A stretch of 64,000 nucleotides of DNA, taken from the NCBI GenBank assembly GCA_034336665.1, contig CM067568.1:13239983-13303982 (forward strand), given 5' to 3'. The translations under genes were made by a program, and so were the position numbers. Source of the DNA: Luscinia megarhynchos (taxonomy: Eukaryota > Chordata > Aves > Passeriformes > Turdidae). Position 1 is the stretch's first letter; the number at the start of each line of letters is the position of its first letter. Under the pieces are notes generated by a model, which saw only the letters and a list, made by a program, of their open reading frames with translations, was not told where the DNA came from and ran no database searches. Shown here one piece after another: positions 54,601-64,000 of this stretch.

Positions 54601-57600
54601 CAGGGGGTGAGAGTATTTAAACTGAGAACAGCAGAGAAGAATTCAGACCTGTGTGACAGGAAGATCCCAAATCTTCACCTTATTTGATAAAGAAGGAATT
54701 TGGGGCTGGTTGCTTCATCACAGCAATGGTGGCATTATCAGGGTGATCTGCAGGTTCCAGTGGCAGCACTGGTTAGAAATCCCATTATTACTTGTGTGAG
54801 CCAAATCATGCTGCTTAGGCCTACTATTTTCTGCTAGAAAAGTCTCACCAGTTTTCAGTTTCAGATTCCAACTCAGTGCACTCCACTGGCATAATGTCAA
54901 AGGGGAAAGAGGAGCTGAGGAGTTTTTAATAGGTGTTGCTTTCAGGTTAATGGAGGACAAAATATTCTTCCTTAAGTTTTCCTAATTCTAAGTTTCAGTT
55001 AGCTTGATTTCCCTTTCTGCAAGTATTAAAATGTTCCTCACATTTCTAGGGGAGAGATAAACTTCTGATGTGATCATATGGGTTAGCTTATTTGCAGAGC
55101 TCATATTCCTTTAATGACAGAGATTAGAATGAACACCTTGTTACAGGATATTTATTCTGAATAGTTTGGGAAGTATTTCTGTGTTAATGGAGCAGAATGG
55201 GATGATTAAAGGAGGCCACATTTACAGTAGTAGGAGCTCTAAATGTGATCTGAAACAATGCTGCTTTCCTCATTACCTGCTCAAGGGTAACTAATGTTTG
55301 CACACACAGCTGTTCTATGCAGTGTAAGGAAAGACACTTAAAATACAGAAAAAGGGATATAAACAAATGCAATAGCTGAGATTATAACATTTTCTTAGAA
55401 TCCTACACAGACAGAAGAGATCTCCATAAAGAGGAAAATGCTTGTGACTGAGTATTGTGATTTTTTGTTTTAGGTTTGACTAACACCCTTTCTCTCTGAA
55501 GGGAGCCAGGGAGATCCTTCAGAGTGACAGCAAGGGTCCCCAGGTCAGCTGAGTGTTTGCACAATCTGAACAAACAGGGCTTGGAGCAGGTTACCTGAGC
55601 CATGCTCAGAGGGGAATCATTCAACCTGCAACATCAAAAGGGGTCTAACTTCCTCTACAGCTCGGAGGAACATGACTTGCAGCCTAATTGCACATTATTG
55701 TAACTGGACAGGCAGCAGGGCATAATCTTAGAGAAGCAAAGAACAGAGACCAGAGCTCTGGTTACACAGGTCTCACAACAGTCAAGATGAAAGAGATCAA
55801 TGTCTGCCTCTCTTGACAAGAGGAACAGGCTTTTGCATTATTGACAAGATTGGTCACTGTGAGCATGTAAATGAGATGGCTCAGCCAGTGTAAGGAGGGA
55901 CCTTTCTGCATGGTGCTTGCAGTATTTTTAATTGACCTGATGCTGGCCAGACAGGGAAAGGAGCAGGATATTTGGGCTAGCAGGGCAGGCAAAGAATCAT
56001 TGCCTTTTACTTTGTCTACCTGTTCTTTTGAGCATGGCTTTTTTTTTATTTTTTGTTGTTGTTGGAGGGTGGGGGACTGCTTGTTGAAACCAAGGGAATC
56101 AAAAATTAATTGTTAGGATATTTAGAAAATCTTCAAATAATTACTTAGTATTTCTAATGTGATTGCAAATGGAAACAGTAATGGCTTGAAGCTGAAGGAG
56201 AGTAAGTTTAGATGAGATGTTATTATGAAATTATTTACTATAGGGTGGTGAGACACTAGAATAGGTTGCTCAGAGAAGTGTGGATGCCCTATCCTTGGAA
56301 ATGTTCAAGGCCAGGTGGGATAGGGCTTTGGGAGACCTGGTCCAATGGGTTTGGAATGAGTTTCTTTAAGGTCTCTTCCAACCAAAACCATCCTATGACT
56401 ATTTTTCAAGAATGATATATTTGTAAAGATAAAGAAAAGGCTGTCTTCAGTTTGTATCTTCCTGAAACAGTTTCTTCTAAGCAACTTCTCTACTTTCTGC
56501 AACAAAAGCAATCTCAGTTTGTTTCTAAAGTAGAAAAACTACTATGATAGCATCCTAGTAAATTATTAAAATTAAAATCCTTTCCTAAACATGATTTATA
56601 GGAGCAAATACTAGCAAAATAAGTAAATGGATCACAATTTAAAAAGAAAAACTTTAATCATGAAGTTTGAATTTCGTAACAGGAAGCCTTGTTTATGCTT
56701 GTCTGTTTTTCTTCAGACTTTAGTGAAAACTTTTGTTATATTTTGATAGGGATTTTCACACAGAAAGTAGGAATTAAAAAAACCAAAATAACATCTCCCA
56801 AGCCCAAGCCTGTCATTGCAAGTCAGAGATCTGTGTCTTTATGGAAAGTGCTTGTGGTTGGGGTACTAGGAAGCTGCAAGATGGAAGGAGGCCAGGCAGG
56901 TATGGATACACAGCTGGGATCAGAGCACATGTATTTCTAAGGTAGGCTGCTGTCATCTGGCAGAGCTTTACCCACAGGGTGTGACTTGTGTGTGCATGTA
57001 GGCGCTGGGCTTCTCTGTGCACTACTTGTTCACTTCCCCCATTTGTTGCTTGGGGCACTGAAAGCATGTCAGACTAACATGCCACAGACATTTTGATTTA
57101 GGTTCTCTAAAGATGAAATAGATTTATTGATCTGGCTGTGTAACTTGAGTTGAAGCTTTCACATTACATTTCATTTTTGTGGGGCTGGTTAGGTTCCACA
57201 GGAGATTTTAATGCTAATCTAGCAACTCCTGTCATTCTCAGAGTTAGACTCAGTGAAAGAACTGGGTCTTAAGAAAGAAAAACTATGACAATTTTTAACA
57301 TGGCTCGTTTTTTTCCACTTAGATTCACTTGCATGTTTTAATGGAGGTGAGTGTGCCTACAGGGAGCAGTGCAACTGCAGTCGGTTTAATGCGACGGGAC
57401 CGAGGTGCCAGACAGGTGTGTAAAGAGAAATCCAGCTGGGTTTCTGGGATTGCACTCATGTTCCCACAGCTACAATGACTGCTCTCTGCCTAAAGGCTCC
57501 CTTCATGCTGTAGCATTTTCTCCCTCCTTTCTTTTATGTTATTATATTTCACAGCATGTCTCATGCGCTGCCCCATCTCAGCTCCTGCTCGTATCAAAAA

Positions 57601-60600
57601 ACCAGTGCTGTGTCTCAAGTGACTCTCCTTTTGTTAGTGTACAACACAGGTGCTGAAAGAGATCATATATGCAGGACATGGGGCCAATATAATTTTGAAA
57701 CTTTTGATGGACTCTATTATTACTTTTCTGGGAAATCCACGTATGCCCTTGTGAGACACACTGAATTAGATGAACAGAGCTTTTCCATACAGGTACTTCT
57801 ACATTCTTTTGTTGTTGAGCATGCCAGTAGTGTATTAATTTTAAGATATTAAAAATAACTTGAGATGATAATAGGGGGTTGTAAAATGTAATGTAGATGT
57901 GATTTTAATGTGATGTGGGCTACCATTGCCAGAGCATAGAATGAAAACAGCTGGAATAAGACTGATGTGTGTCCTTGCAAAGCCTGCTTTGTTCACTGAA
58001 AGCTGTGAAAAGACCACTTCATGACCATGGCTGTGAAAACACTGCCCAGTTTTTTCCACCAGAGGGAGACCAAACTTCTTGTTCCCACGCTGAGTGCAGA
58101 TTTGGGGGTGTATTAGTTCTGTTACATATTTATTGCAGAGAATTTGATAAAGACGTTGACTTTGATTTTTATTTGGCAGGTGAATAATGATCCTGAATGC
58201 CATTCTTCTCCTTACTCCTGCAAGAGGTCCATTAGTTTATTCTTTTCTGGAGATGAACAAATAAAGATAAGCAGTGAAGTCACCTATAAAGGATTTGGGT
58301 AATTGCAGTCATGTTTCTAATGCTGTAGTTGCACTGGAGTTAATATCATGGTACCATTTTGATAATAAAAATGTAAACTTATTCCTTGCTAGGCTGTAAA
58401 AGTGTCCAGATCACAGCTGCAATAATTACACTGCATTTACAGAGTAATGTCTCAGAAAGGTGATACCTGAATTAGTGGTGTATAGAATTAAGTATAATCA
58501 TTTGGCATTCATGATTTTTGCTGCTATTTGCCAATTCATTTGGTTTAGTGGTGTTATTCAATATTTACATCAGGGATTTTCAGTTGTATGAGGAAGGCAT
58601 CAGCAAGTAATTTATTTTTAATGGTTACATTTTCTAATGTAATGTTACTTTTGGTTCTGTGTGGCATTCCAGAGTGCAATTACCTTATGTTATTGGAAAC
58701 TTACACATCCAGAAGCTGGCTGGATACTTCCTGGTCAGGCACCAGTATGCCTTTACCCTGGCTTGGGATGGTACCTCTGCAGTGTACATCAAAATGGCAC
58801 CAGAGTACCTGGGCAAAACCCATGGACTGTGTGGAAACAATAATGCTATTCTGCAGGATGATCTGGAAACCAGCTATGGTGAGAGTTTAAGATACTTCCT
58901 GCTATGTAGTGTGGTGGTCTTTTTTGTTTTGGTTTTTTTTTCTGGTGAAATAAATGATACTTTGCTTAGTTTTCAGTTGTAATGATGATTGAATTTAAGA
59001 TGGGTGACTTTTGAAATGGAAAATATGATATAGAAATTCTTCTGCTAAATGATATTTAGTGAAGAGGCCCAATTTTAATGTAGGTGGGGCTCTAGGAGGA
59101 AGATCTTAAACTTGTCCCTACTCAATTGCCTACCATGGTATTTGTACTTCAGTTTCCTGGGACCTGAAAAGCAAAATCTATTTTTAATGTTCACTGCCCT
59201 TTTAGAAATGCTGCAACCTGTGAAGCCTGAGATATTGCTATTGGAAATAAACCAATAAGTAGTAAATCAAATTAATGAAAACTGTCAAATCCTGTTTGAT
59301 CTGGCATTGCATATGTGCTAACGCTTTCAGAAATAATCAGTAATCTTTCATTGTCAACTTCAGACACTTCCAAAAGGCTTGGCTTTCAGTAAATAGTGAG
59401 TGAAGACATATATAAAATGAGTAAGAAAAAAAAAGGGGGGAAAAATCAGGTCCCCTGAAAAGTATCTCAAGTGAGGCCGTAAAAACTTCTGGAAATCATG
59501 GCTTTGGGCTGTTTAACTGTTGGTTCCTCCTCTTTAACTTGAGGATATTTCCATAGAGCACTACTTCAAAGCTCAGTGGATGTGGTTTCCTCTGTTGTTC
59601 ATGCATTCCCCTCAGTTTCAGAAAGCACCAGCCCTGTCCTGTTGACAGTCATTACCCCCACTAATACTTTGCTCACTAAATCAAGTTGTTTGTACTAATA
59701 CCAAGCTCAAGGGGTTGTTTCTCTACAGACTTTTCCTCTCACCTTTCTCAGTGTCTCAGTTCCTTAAAGCTGCATTTTTAGCACAAGTTAGTGAATTAAC
59801 TATGCATGAGCTTTATACACTTAGCTTGAGGAGCAACAAGAACAAAGATGTGGCAAGATATGCATTTGTGGGTGATCCAAGCAGTCATCAATGTCACCAC
59901 CTGTCCAAGGTAGATAATAATGTATTAGTTGGTTTAGCCCTAGTATGGACATGTTTGCTTAAATGAGAGTCACACCCCTATTTGGTTAATTCAGACAATC
60001 GTTTTGTACCATTGCAGTGACCTAAGAATGCCTCATCTTTCTTGGGTTTTAGATTCCCTATTGGGCGTTTTATATAAAGTATATAAAGCAGCAGAGACCT
60101 ATGTATTATTTATTAGTTTATTTAAGTTTCTTATTAAACTTTTATTTTCTTTATTCCATTGATGGACTAAGGCAGGCATGGTCCTTCTCCCGTAAATCCC
60201 TTCCTTGCCAAATTGCCTGAGTAATTTGCTTTATGCCATATGAAAGCTCACTTCTGTAGCTCCTTTTAAAAGTATTTTTTGCTTCTTGAAAGGACCAGAT
60301 TGATTTCAGCTGATTCACTTGGTAGTAGGAAGGGTTAGGTTTTCTCTTCTTGATGTGCTTTGATTATTGAAACATTTCCCTGCAAAATCCTACAGAAGCA
60401 CTGTTGCTCTTCCAAGTCACTTTGTGACTCTGACTGTGTATGTGTGTCTTGTCTAGGAAAACTGACAGATGATGTAACAGAATTCGTTGAGAGCTGGCAG
60501 GAAAATCCTCCACAAGGAACACCCAACTGGGATAAATCTCTTCTCAATGAGCCACCGTGCCTGACACAAAGCCATGAATCTCTGCAGGTTTGCATCAGCA

Positions 60601-63600
60601 CAAAGGGATCATTGCCATAGCTGGTGATTCTAATTGGAGCAAGAATTTGACTTAATTTTGATTTTCAGTGAATAGTTTGAGAGCTTTTAATGCATTGAAG
60701 GAGACTGGAATTATTCACATTTTTTGGGGGATGGTTTAATTAAAATGCTTGCTTGTCTTCTCATCACCCCACTGCTCCCCCCTCCCTTTTCTTCCATATT
60801 TAATTCTTGAGCTTTTCAAATATTATACTGTCTGCATAGCAGCCAATAGAAGTGCTTGACTATGGAGCTAAATGGGGGATAAGTTGTAAAATATGGGATT
60901 CTTCTGGAACTTCTCTATAGGAAGGATAGAAAGAAGCAAGGATGCAAAACCAGAGCACAGATCATTTGCCAATGTTTAAAAGGACAATTATTGTTACTTT
61001 TTTTTTCCATGACTTTGAAGTAATTTTTCATTTTAATTAGTATTTTCAGGATATAATCCTTAAATTAAAGTGCTTTGAAACTAAAGCTGGTGCCAGCTCT
61101 GGTTTATTTCTCTTGCCTTTTAATGTGTAATTCAATTTAAATCAAGACTTTTTTCAGGTTGTCTTGGCTTAGTTGAAAGATTATCTGTGCCCTTTTTGGG
61201 GAAGGGATATGTTTTACTACCACTGATACGACCTTGGATGAAAGAGTCAATGTCATGGAAACTCTAACATGGGGAGCAATGTGTTGCTAAACACTGCTTC
61301 TATTTGGTGAGAGGAAAGTGATTCCTAGACACAGACAGACGTCTATTCTGATTTTCCACAGCATTCTATCTTATTCTGCTTATGTTTATTTTTGAAAACC
61401 TCATTACAACAGCTGTCTCTTTCATTTCAGAGGGCATATGCTCTGTGTAATATCCTGTTACATCCCCCATTTAAACAATGTCACGAGTATGTGAGTCCTC
61501 TTTCTTTTATGGCAAGCTGCACAAATGATCTCTGCATGTAAGTGAATGTTTTTGGCTAATTCCAAAGCTATTATAAAAAAACCATGGTCCTTCTCTCATA
61601 AGAATGAATTATAAATGTTAAATGTTAAATGAACTGATTTGTGGCTTTCTCTGCATGCAAGTTTTTATCTAACATTGTTCTGTTATCTTGCTTTTCTCAC
61701 TTTTGTTCTAGTTTTACTGCTGTGGGATGCTGTGGAGTTGTTACTGCTTTCTTTGGTATAAGAATGACCCAAGTCAGGTCCAGATACTTTTCTGATGTGT
61801 TAGTCTGTCTCCCCTGAATGTGTCATCTGTTTTGATTCTGGGTGTACAACATCCTTAGGTGCTTTCTGCCATTTTAAAACCTTCTTACAATAATGAAAAA
61901 GCCATAGTGAATGGGTCCGTTTCTATAAGCTGTATGGCAATCCATTGAGAAGATGAATTTGATAAGCATTTGAATTTATGCTAACATTTCATAACCTGAT
62001 AGTTAAATTATAAAAAAAAAAAGAAAAATAAGGCAGGTCAGAAGATAATTTCCATTTCTTGTACCCTGGTGGCTCACTGGTAGAAACCTTACACTTCCTT
62101 CTTATGAGTTTTCCACAGGATGTTACTACTTCTGTAAAAATCAAGGCCTTTATTGAAGTCTCCTTATATTGCTGTACTTCTGGCTTTTCTGGATTTATTC
62201 AGAAAAACAGTGTCAGGTCTCAAATGTATTGATACTTCTGTTGATGACCTCTCCTCAAGGGGGGGCAGAAAGTTTTTATCCTTTTAAGACTTTTAGTCTG
62301 GTCCAACAGCACAGTACCTTGCTAAAGTAGATTTGAAGAGCACAGGGTGAATACCCTACAGGAGCATTTATGAAGTTATGGGTGTGTGTGTTTGAATGGA
62401 GCACAAAACAATGTCATGTTTTTATTTGTGGAAGGTCAGCAGCTGATGATGCAACTTGGTGTCGAGCCCTCACTGAGTACGCCAGAGCGTGTGCCCAAGC
62501 AGGAAAGCCACTCCATGGATGGCGAGTGCACTTCCAGCAGTGTGGTAATGCCTGTGCCCTTGTGCTTGGAAATGCTGCCTGGCCCTTGCATCCTGAAAAG
62601 GGTGCCCTTCATACTTTCAGTTCTTTGCCTTTCTCCAATTTTGGATTCGTATAATTCTTAATGAAGCTATTAAGTCGAGTCAAACTCACTTCAAGACTGC
62701 ATAAATGCAAGGGATTTTTTTCTTTAAAATGTGTAACTTATATTGAATTTATTTAAAGCAGTAAGCTTATTACAATGTGTTTCTTTAAGATGATTCATAA
62801 TTTTTATTTTCATGGATCTGCTCTTTCAAATATTGTTGAAGTCTTCGTGGCTCTGTGATGTATGAAATGTGTGTCACGAGTCTTATAAATTTAAATTGCA
62901 CTTGCAAAAAACTTCATCCTAAAAGTAAAGTAAAAGTAAGTTTGAAAGAGGTTATTTGACTTGTTCACCTGTCTGGAACATAGTACCAAAACTGCTGTCA
63001 TCCATGACAGAAGATTTCCACAATGGTTCCAAAAAAATCTGTTAATGGGTGTCCTGACTGCTTCTGATGATGGTCTGAGAATCTAAAAGCTCTTCTGTGA
63101 GAAAGTGTAATTTAAGATTATTCCTTTTTAAAAGACGCTTTAATGGAGAGAATGTGAATATATAAATATGTATCAATTCTCTGTGTTAGGAAAGCCATTA
63201 TTTTAGACAATGTGTATCTAGAGAGCAGACACTCAACTGACGTGCCAGAAAATACATGCCAGAAAGATGTGCAATCCATTTAAGCCCTGTGACAGTAGCT
63301 CTAGACCTTTCAATCCCTCTGGCTGTTTCTGTATTTCAGTCATTACCTGTGCTGAGCCCTTGACCTACAGTGAGTGCATCACCTGCTGCCCAGTTTCGTG
63401 TCACCAGCAATCCCAGTGTGTTGGCAGTGAGCTCCACTGCATCGATGGCTGCTACTGCCCAGATGGTGAGTCCTGCCCCTCAGACACACACCTGGCTCCA
63501 TACAACATTCAGATTGCTCCTCCCTGAGTTTACATCCCTGTAAAACCTGACCAGATTCAAAGCAGGAGCTCTTTGCAAGCTGAGTGCCAATGGTGTGTGG

Positions 63601-64000
63601 TAGCTGAACTTGTTTTCCTTACTGACAAGAGCCTATTCCTCCCTATAAAAAGTAGGAATAGAATTTGACTCAGATTCACGTTCTAGCTGTAGAGGTACAC
63701 AATTTCAGTGAAAAACAAGGTTTGCTCTGTTGTTACAGGGTAGGCAGCCTCCTGATTTTGGTGGTTGCTGATTGGTTTTTGTTGGTAGGGGCTTTGGTGG
63801 CTTGATTTTTTTAAATTAATTTTTTTAGGGTGCTTAGAAAAGCTCAAAACCATGACATAAATAAAACTCATTCCTGTGGCCAGAAATAGGTTTTGATACT
63901 GAGGTTTGTAGTCTGTTGTATGATTCTGGCAAGTGAGTGCCCTGGTTTGAAGGACAGGTATCTGCCAATAAAGGCAGAAGCTTCTCTTTGAAATGGAGAA
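48606..64000 (+). CDS. OTOG: OTOG, otogelin, 5' part (spliced; runs off the window)
   Basis: Otogelin is a large secreted, mucin/von Willebrand factor-like glycoprotein of the acellular membranes over inner-ear sensory epithelia (tectorial, otoconial and cupular). Twelve exons join in phase to 1306 coding nt, about 435 residues, roughly the first 15 percent of the nearly 2,900-residue human protein. Order: signal peptide (about 1-27), Ala/Ser-rich linker, EGF-like module (about 90-117), VWD domain (about 125-300), C8 (about 312-392) and the start of a TIL domain (397-435). The EGF, VWD, C8 and TIL parts resemble human otogelin closely; the first 56 residues do not. The divergent position next to USH1C agrees with human synteny. 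No broken frame or missing splice site was found. The rest of the gene lies beyond 64000. Confidence 0.95.
48740..48800 (+). CDS. OTOG: OTOG exon 2
   Basis: 61 nt, phase 1 to 2, encoding [20 protein letters not shown]. Signal-peptidase cleavage is plausible after A-R-A. Acceptor CCTTGCAG, donor GTAAGA. The sequence is not conserved with human; the call rests on splice sites, phase and position. Confidence 0.65.
48897..48951 (+). CDS. OTOG: OTOG exon 3
   Basis: 55 nt, phase 2 to 0, encoding [19 protein letters not shown], a low-complexity Ala/Ser/Gly linker. Acceptor CCCCGCAG, donor GTGAGG. It is supported by phase and splice signals only. Confidence 0.6.
48952..50082 (+). other. OTOG intron 3
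   Basis: 1.1-kb intron. ORFs on both strands at its GC-rich left end (for example 48729-49268) are composition artefacts. Nothing else recognised. Confidence 0.6.
50083..50173 (+). CDS. OTOG: OTOG exon 4
   Basis: 91 nt, phase 0 to 1, encoding [20 protein letters not shown] and [10 protein letters not shown]. Human otogelin has a comparable S-V-A-M-S-S-W-E-R-R-L-H-R-A-K-C-A-P-S just before its EGF-like module, which supports the call. Acceptor TTCTGAAAG is weak. Donor GTAAGT. Confidence 0.85.
50174..57322 (+). other. OTOG intron 4
   Basis: The largest intron in the window, 7.1 kb, AT-rich. It contains one CR1 fragment (56178-56402) and otherwise nothing that I recognise. No further exon or RNA gene was found. 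Confidence 0.7.
56178..56402 (+). mobile_element. CR1 LINE 3' fragment
   Basis: CR1 3' blocks in order: TGGCTTGAAGCTGAAGGAGA, GAGACACTAGAATAGGTTGC, CCTATCCTTGGAAATGTTCA, GGCCAGGTGGGATAGGGCTT and GGTCTCTTCCAACCAAAACC with a degenerate tail. Same strand as OTOG. Confidence 0.9.
57323..57415 (+). CDS. OTOG: OTOG exon 5 (EGF-like module)
   Basis: 93 nt, phase 1 to 1. Encodes (N)[20 protein letters not shown] and [10 protein letters not shown]. The cysteine pattern and the F-N-G-G-E-C and [10 protein letters not shown] blocks match human otogelin. It includes an N-A-T glycosylation sequon. Acceptor TCCACTTAG, donor GTGTGT. Confidence 0.95.
57638..57792 (+). CDS. OTOG: OTOG exon 6 (start of VWD1)
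   Basis: 155 nt, phase 1 to 0. Encodes (V)[19 protein letters not shown], then [16 protein letters not shown], the typical opening W-G-x-x-x-x-x-T-F-D-G of a VWD domain. Acceptor TTTTGTTAG, donor GTACTT. Confidence 0.96.
58180..58298 (+). CDS. OTOG: OTOG exon 7 (VWD1)
   Basis: 119 nt, phase 0 to 2, encoding [20 protein letters not shown] and [19 protein letters not shown]. It matches human V-H-N-D-P-Q-C-G-S-S-P-Y-T-C-S-R. Acceptor TTTGGCAG, donor GTAATT. Confidence 0.96.
58673..58878 (+). CDS. OTOG: OTOG exon 8 (VWD1 core)
   Basis: 206 nt, phase 2 to 1. Encodes [20 protein letters not shown], then [21 protein letters not shown] and the diagnostic H-G-L-C-G-N-N-N that marks the Ca-binding/CGLCG-like motif of VWD domains. 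Acceptor CATTCCAG, donor GTGAGA. Confidence 0.97.
58879..60456 (+). other. OTOG intron 8
   Basis: 1.6-kb intron; no exon, repeat family or RNA gene recognised. Confidence 0.7.
60457..60587 (+). CDS. OTOG: OTOG exon 9 (end of VWD1)
   Basis: 131 nt, phase 1 to 0. Encodes (G)[19 protein letters not shown], then [16 protein letters not shown]. The E-F-V-x-S-W-Q pattern closes VWD domains. Acceptor TTGTCTAG, donor GTTTGC. Confidence 0.95.
61431..61537 (+). CDS. OTOG: OTOG exon 10 (C8 domain)
   Basis: 107 nt, phase 0 to 2. Encodes [20 protein letters not shown] and [15 protein letters not shown]. Cysteine spacing matches the C8 domain, and P-P-F-x-x-C-H-x-Y-V-S-P-L matches human. Acceptor TTTCATTTCAG, donor GTAAGT. 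Confidence 0.96.
62435..62544 (+). CDS. OTOG: OTOG exon 11 (C8 domain)
   Basis: 110 nt, phase 2 to 1. Encodes [20 protein letters not shown] and [16 protein letters not shown], the second half of C8. Acceptor TTGTGGAAG is weak in pyrimidines. Donor GTAATG. Confidence 0.95.
63340..63465 (+). CDS. OTOG: OTOG exon 12 (TIL domain start)
   Basis: 126 nt, phase 1 to 1. Encodes [20 protein letters not shown] and [21 protein letters not shown], a trypsin-inhibitor-like cysteine-rich module as in human otogelin. Acceptor TGTATTTCAG, donor GTGAGT. The next exon was not found before the window ends. Confidence 0.95.
63466..64000 (+). other. OTOG intron 12, left part
   Basis: Intron sequence up to the window edge; nothing further recognised. 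Confidence 0.6.

Overview
The window is vertebrate nuclear DNA, most likely from a bird. Its genes have many short exons with GT/AG introns. It carries several fragments of CR1 LINEs whose 3' ends resemble the ATTCTATGATTCTAT tail typical of sauropsid CR1, and there are no mammalian-type SINEs. Overall repeat density is low. The species cannot be fixed from sequence alone, and a non-avian reptile is a weaker alternative.

Two protein-coding genes lie head to head, about 3 kb apart, in the arrangement known from human chromosome 11p15.1. USH1C (harmonin, minus strand) fills 2951-45550. I could follow every coding exon from ATG to stop by reverse-complement translation, with consistent splice sites and phases: 21 exons for the short (a-type) form of about 556 residues, plus seven exons (A-G) specific to the long (b-type) form of about 793 residues. 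That makes 28 exons in all, the number I recall for human USH1C. OTOG (otogelin, plus strand) starts at 48606 and runs off the right edge. Its first 12 coding exons, about 435 residues, encode the signal peptide, an EGF-like module, the first VWD domain, a C8 domain and the start of a TIL domain.

Layout: 1-2650 is intergenic sequence downstream of USH1C with no gene seen. 2650-45550 is USH1C; its 3' third holds PDZ3, 10-23 kb holds the alternative long-form exons, and 25-45.5 kb holds the N-terminal domain, PDZ1, PDZ2 and coiled coil. CpG-rich promoter regions sit at about 45.1-45.7 kb (USH1C) and 48.2-49.0 kb (OTOG), separated by AT-rich intergenic DNA. 48.6-64 kb is OTOG.

Both products serve the inner ear. 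Harmonin is the PDZ scaffold of the hair-cell upper tip-link density and of brush-border microvilli. Otogelin is a secreted mucin-like glycoprotein of the tectorial and otoconial or cupular membranes. Shared regulatory DNA in the 3-kb gap is therefore plausible but is inference. The most unexpected element is a CpG-rich tandem array of GC-box, CACGTG E-box and ETS (CCGGAAGTG) sites in USH1C intron 4 at 34154-34255, which looks like an internal promoter.
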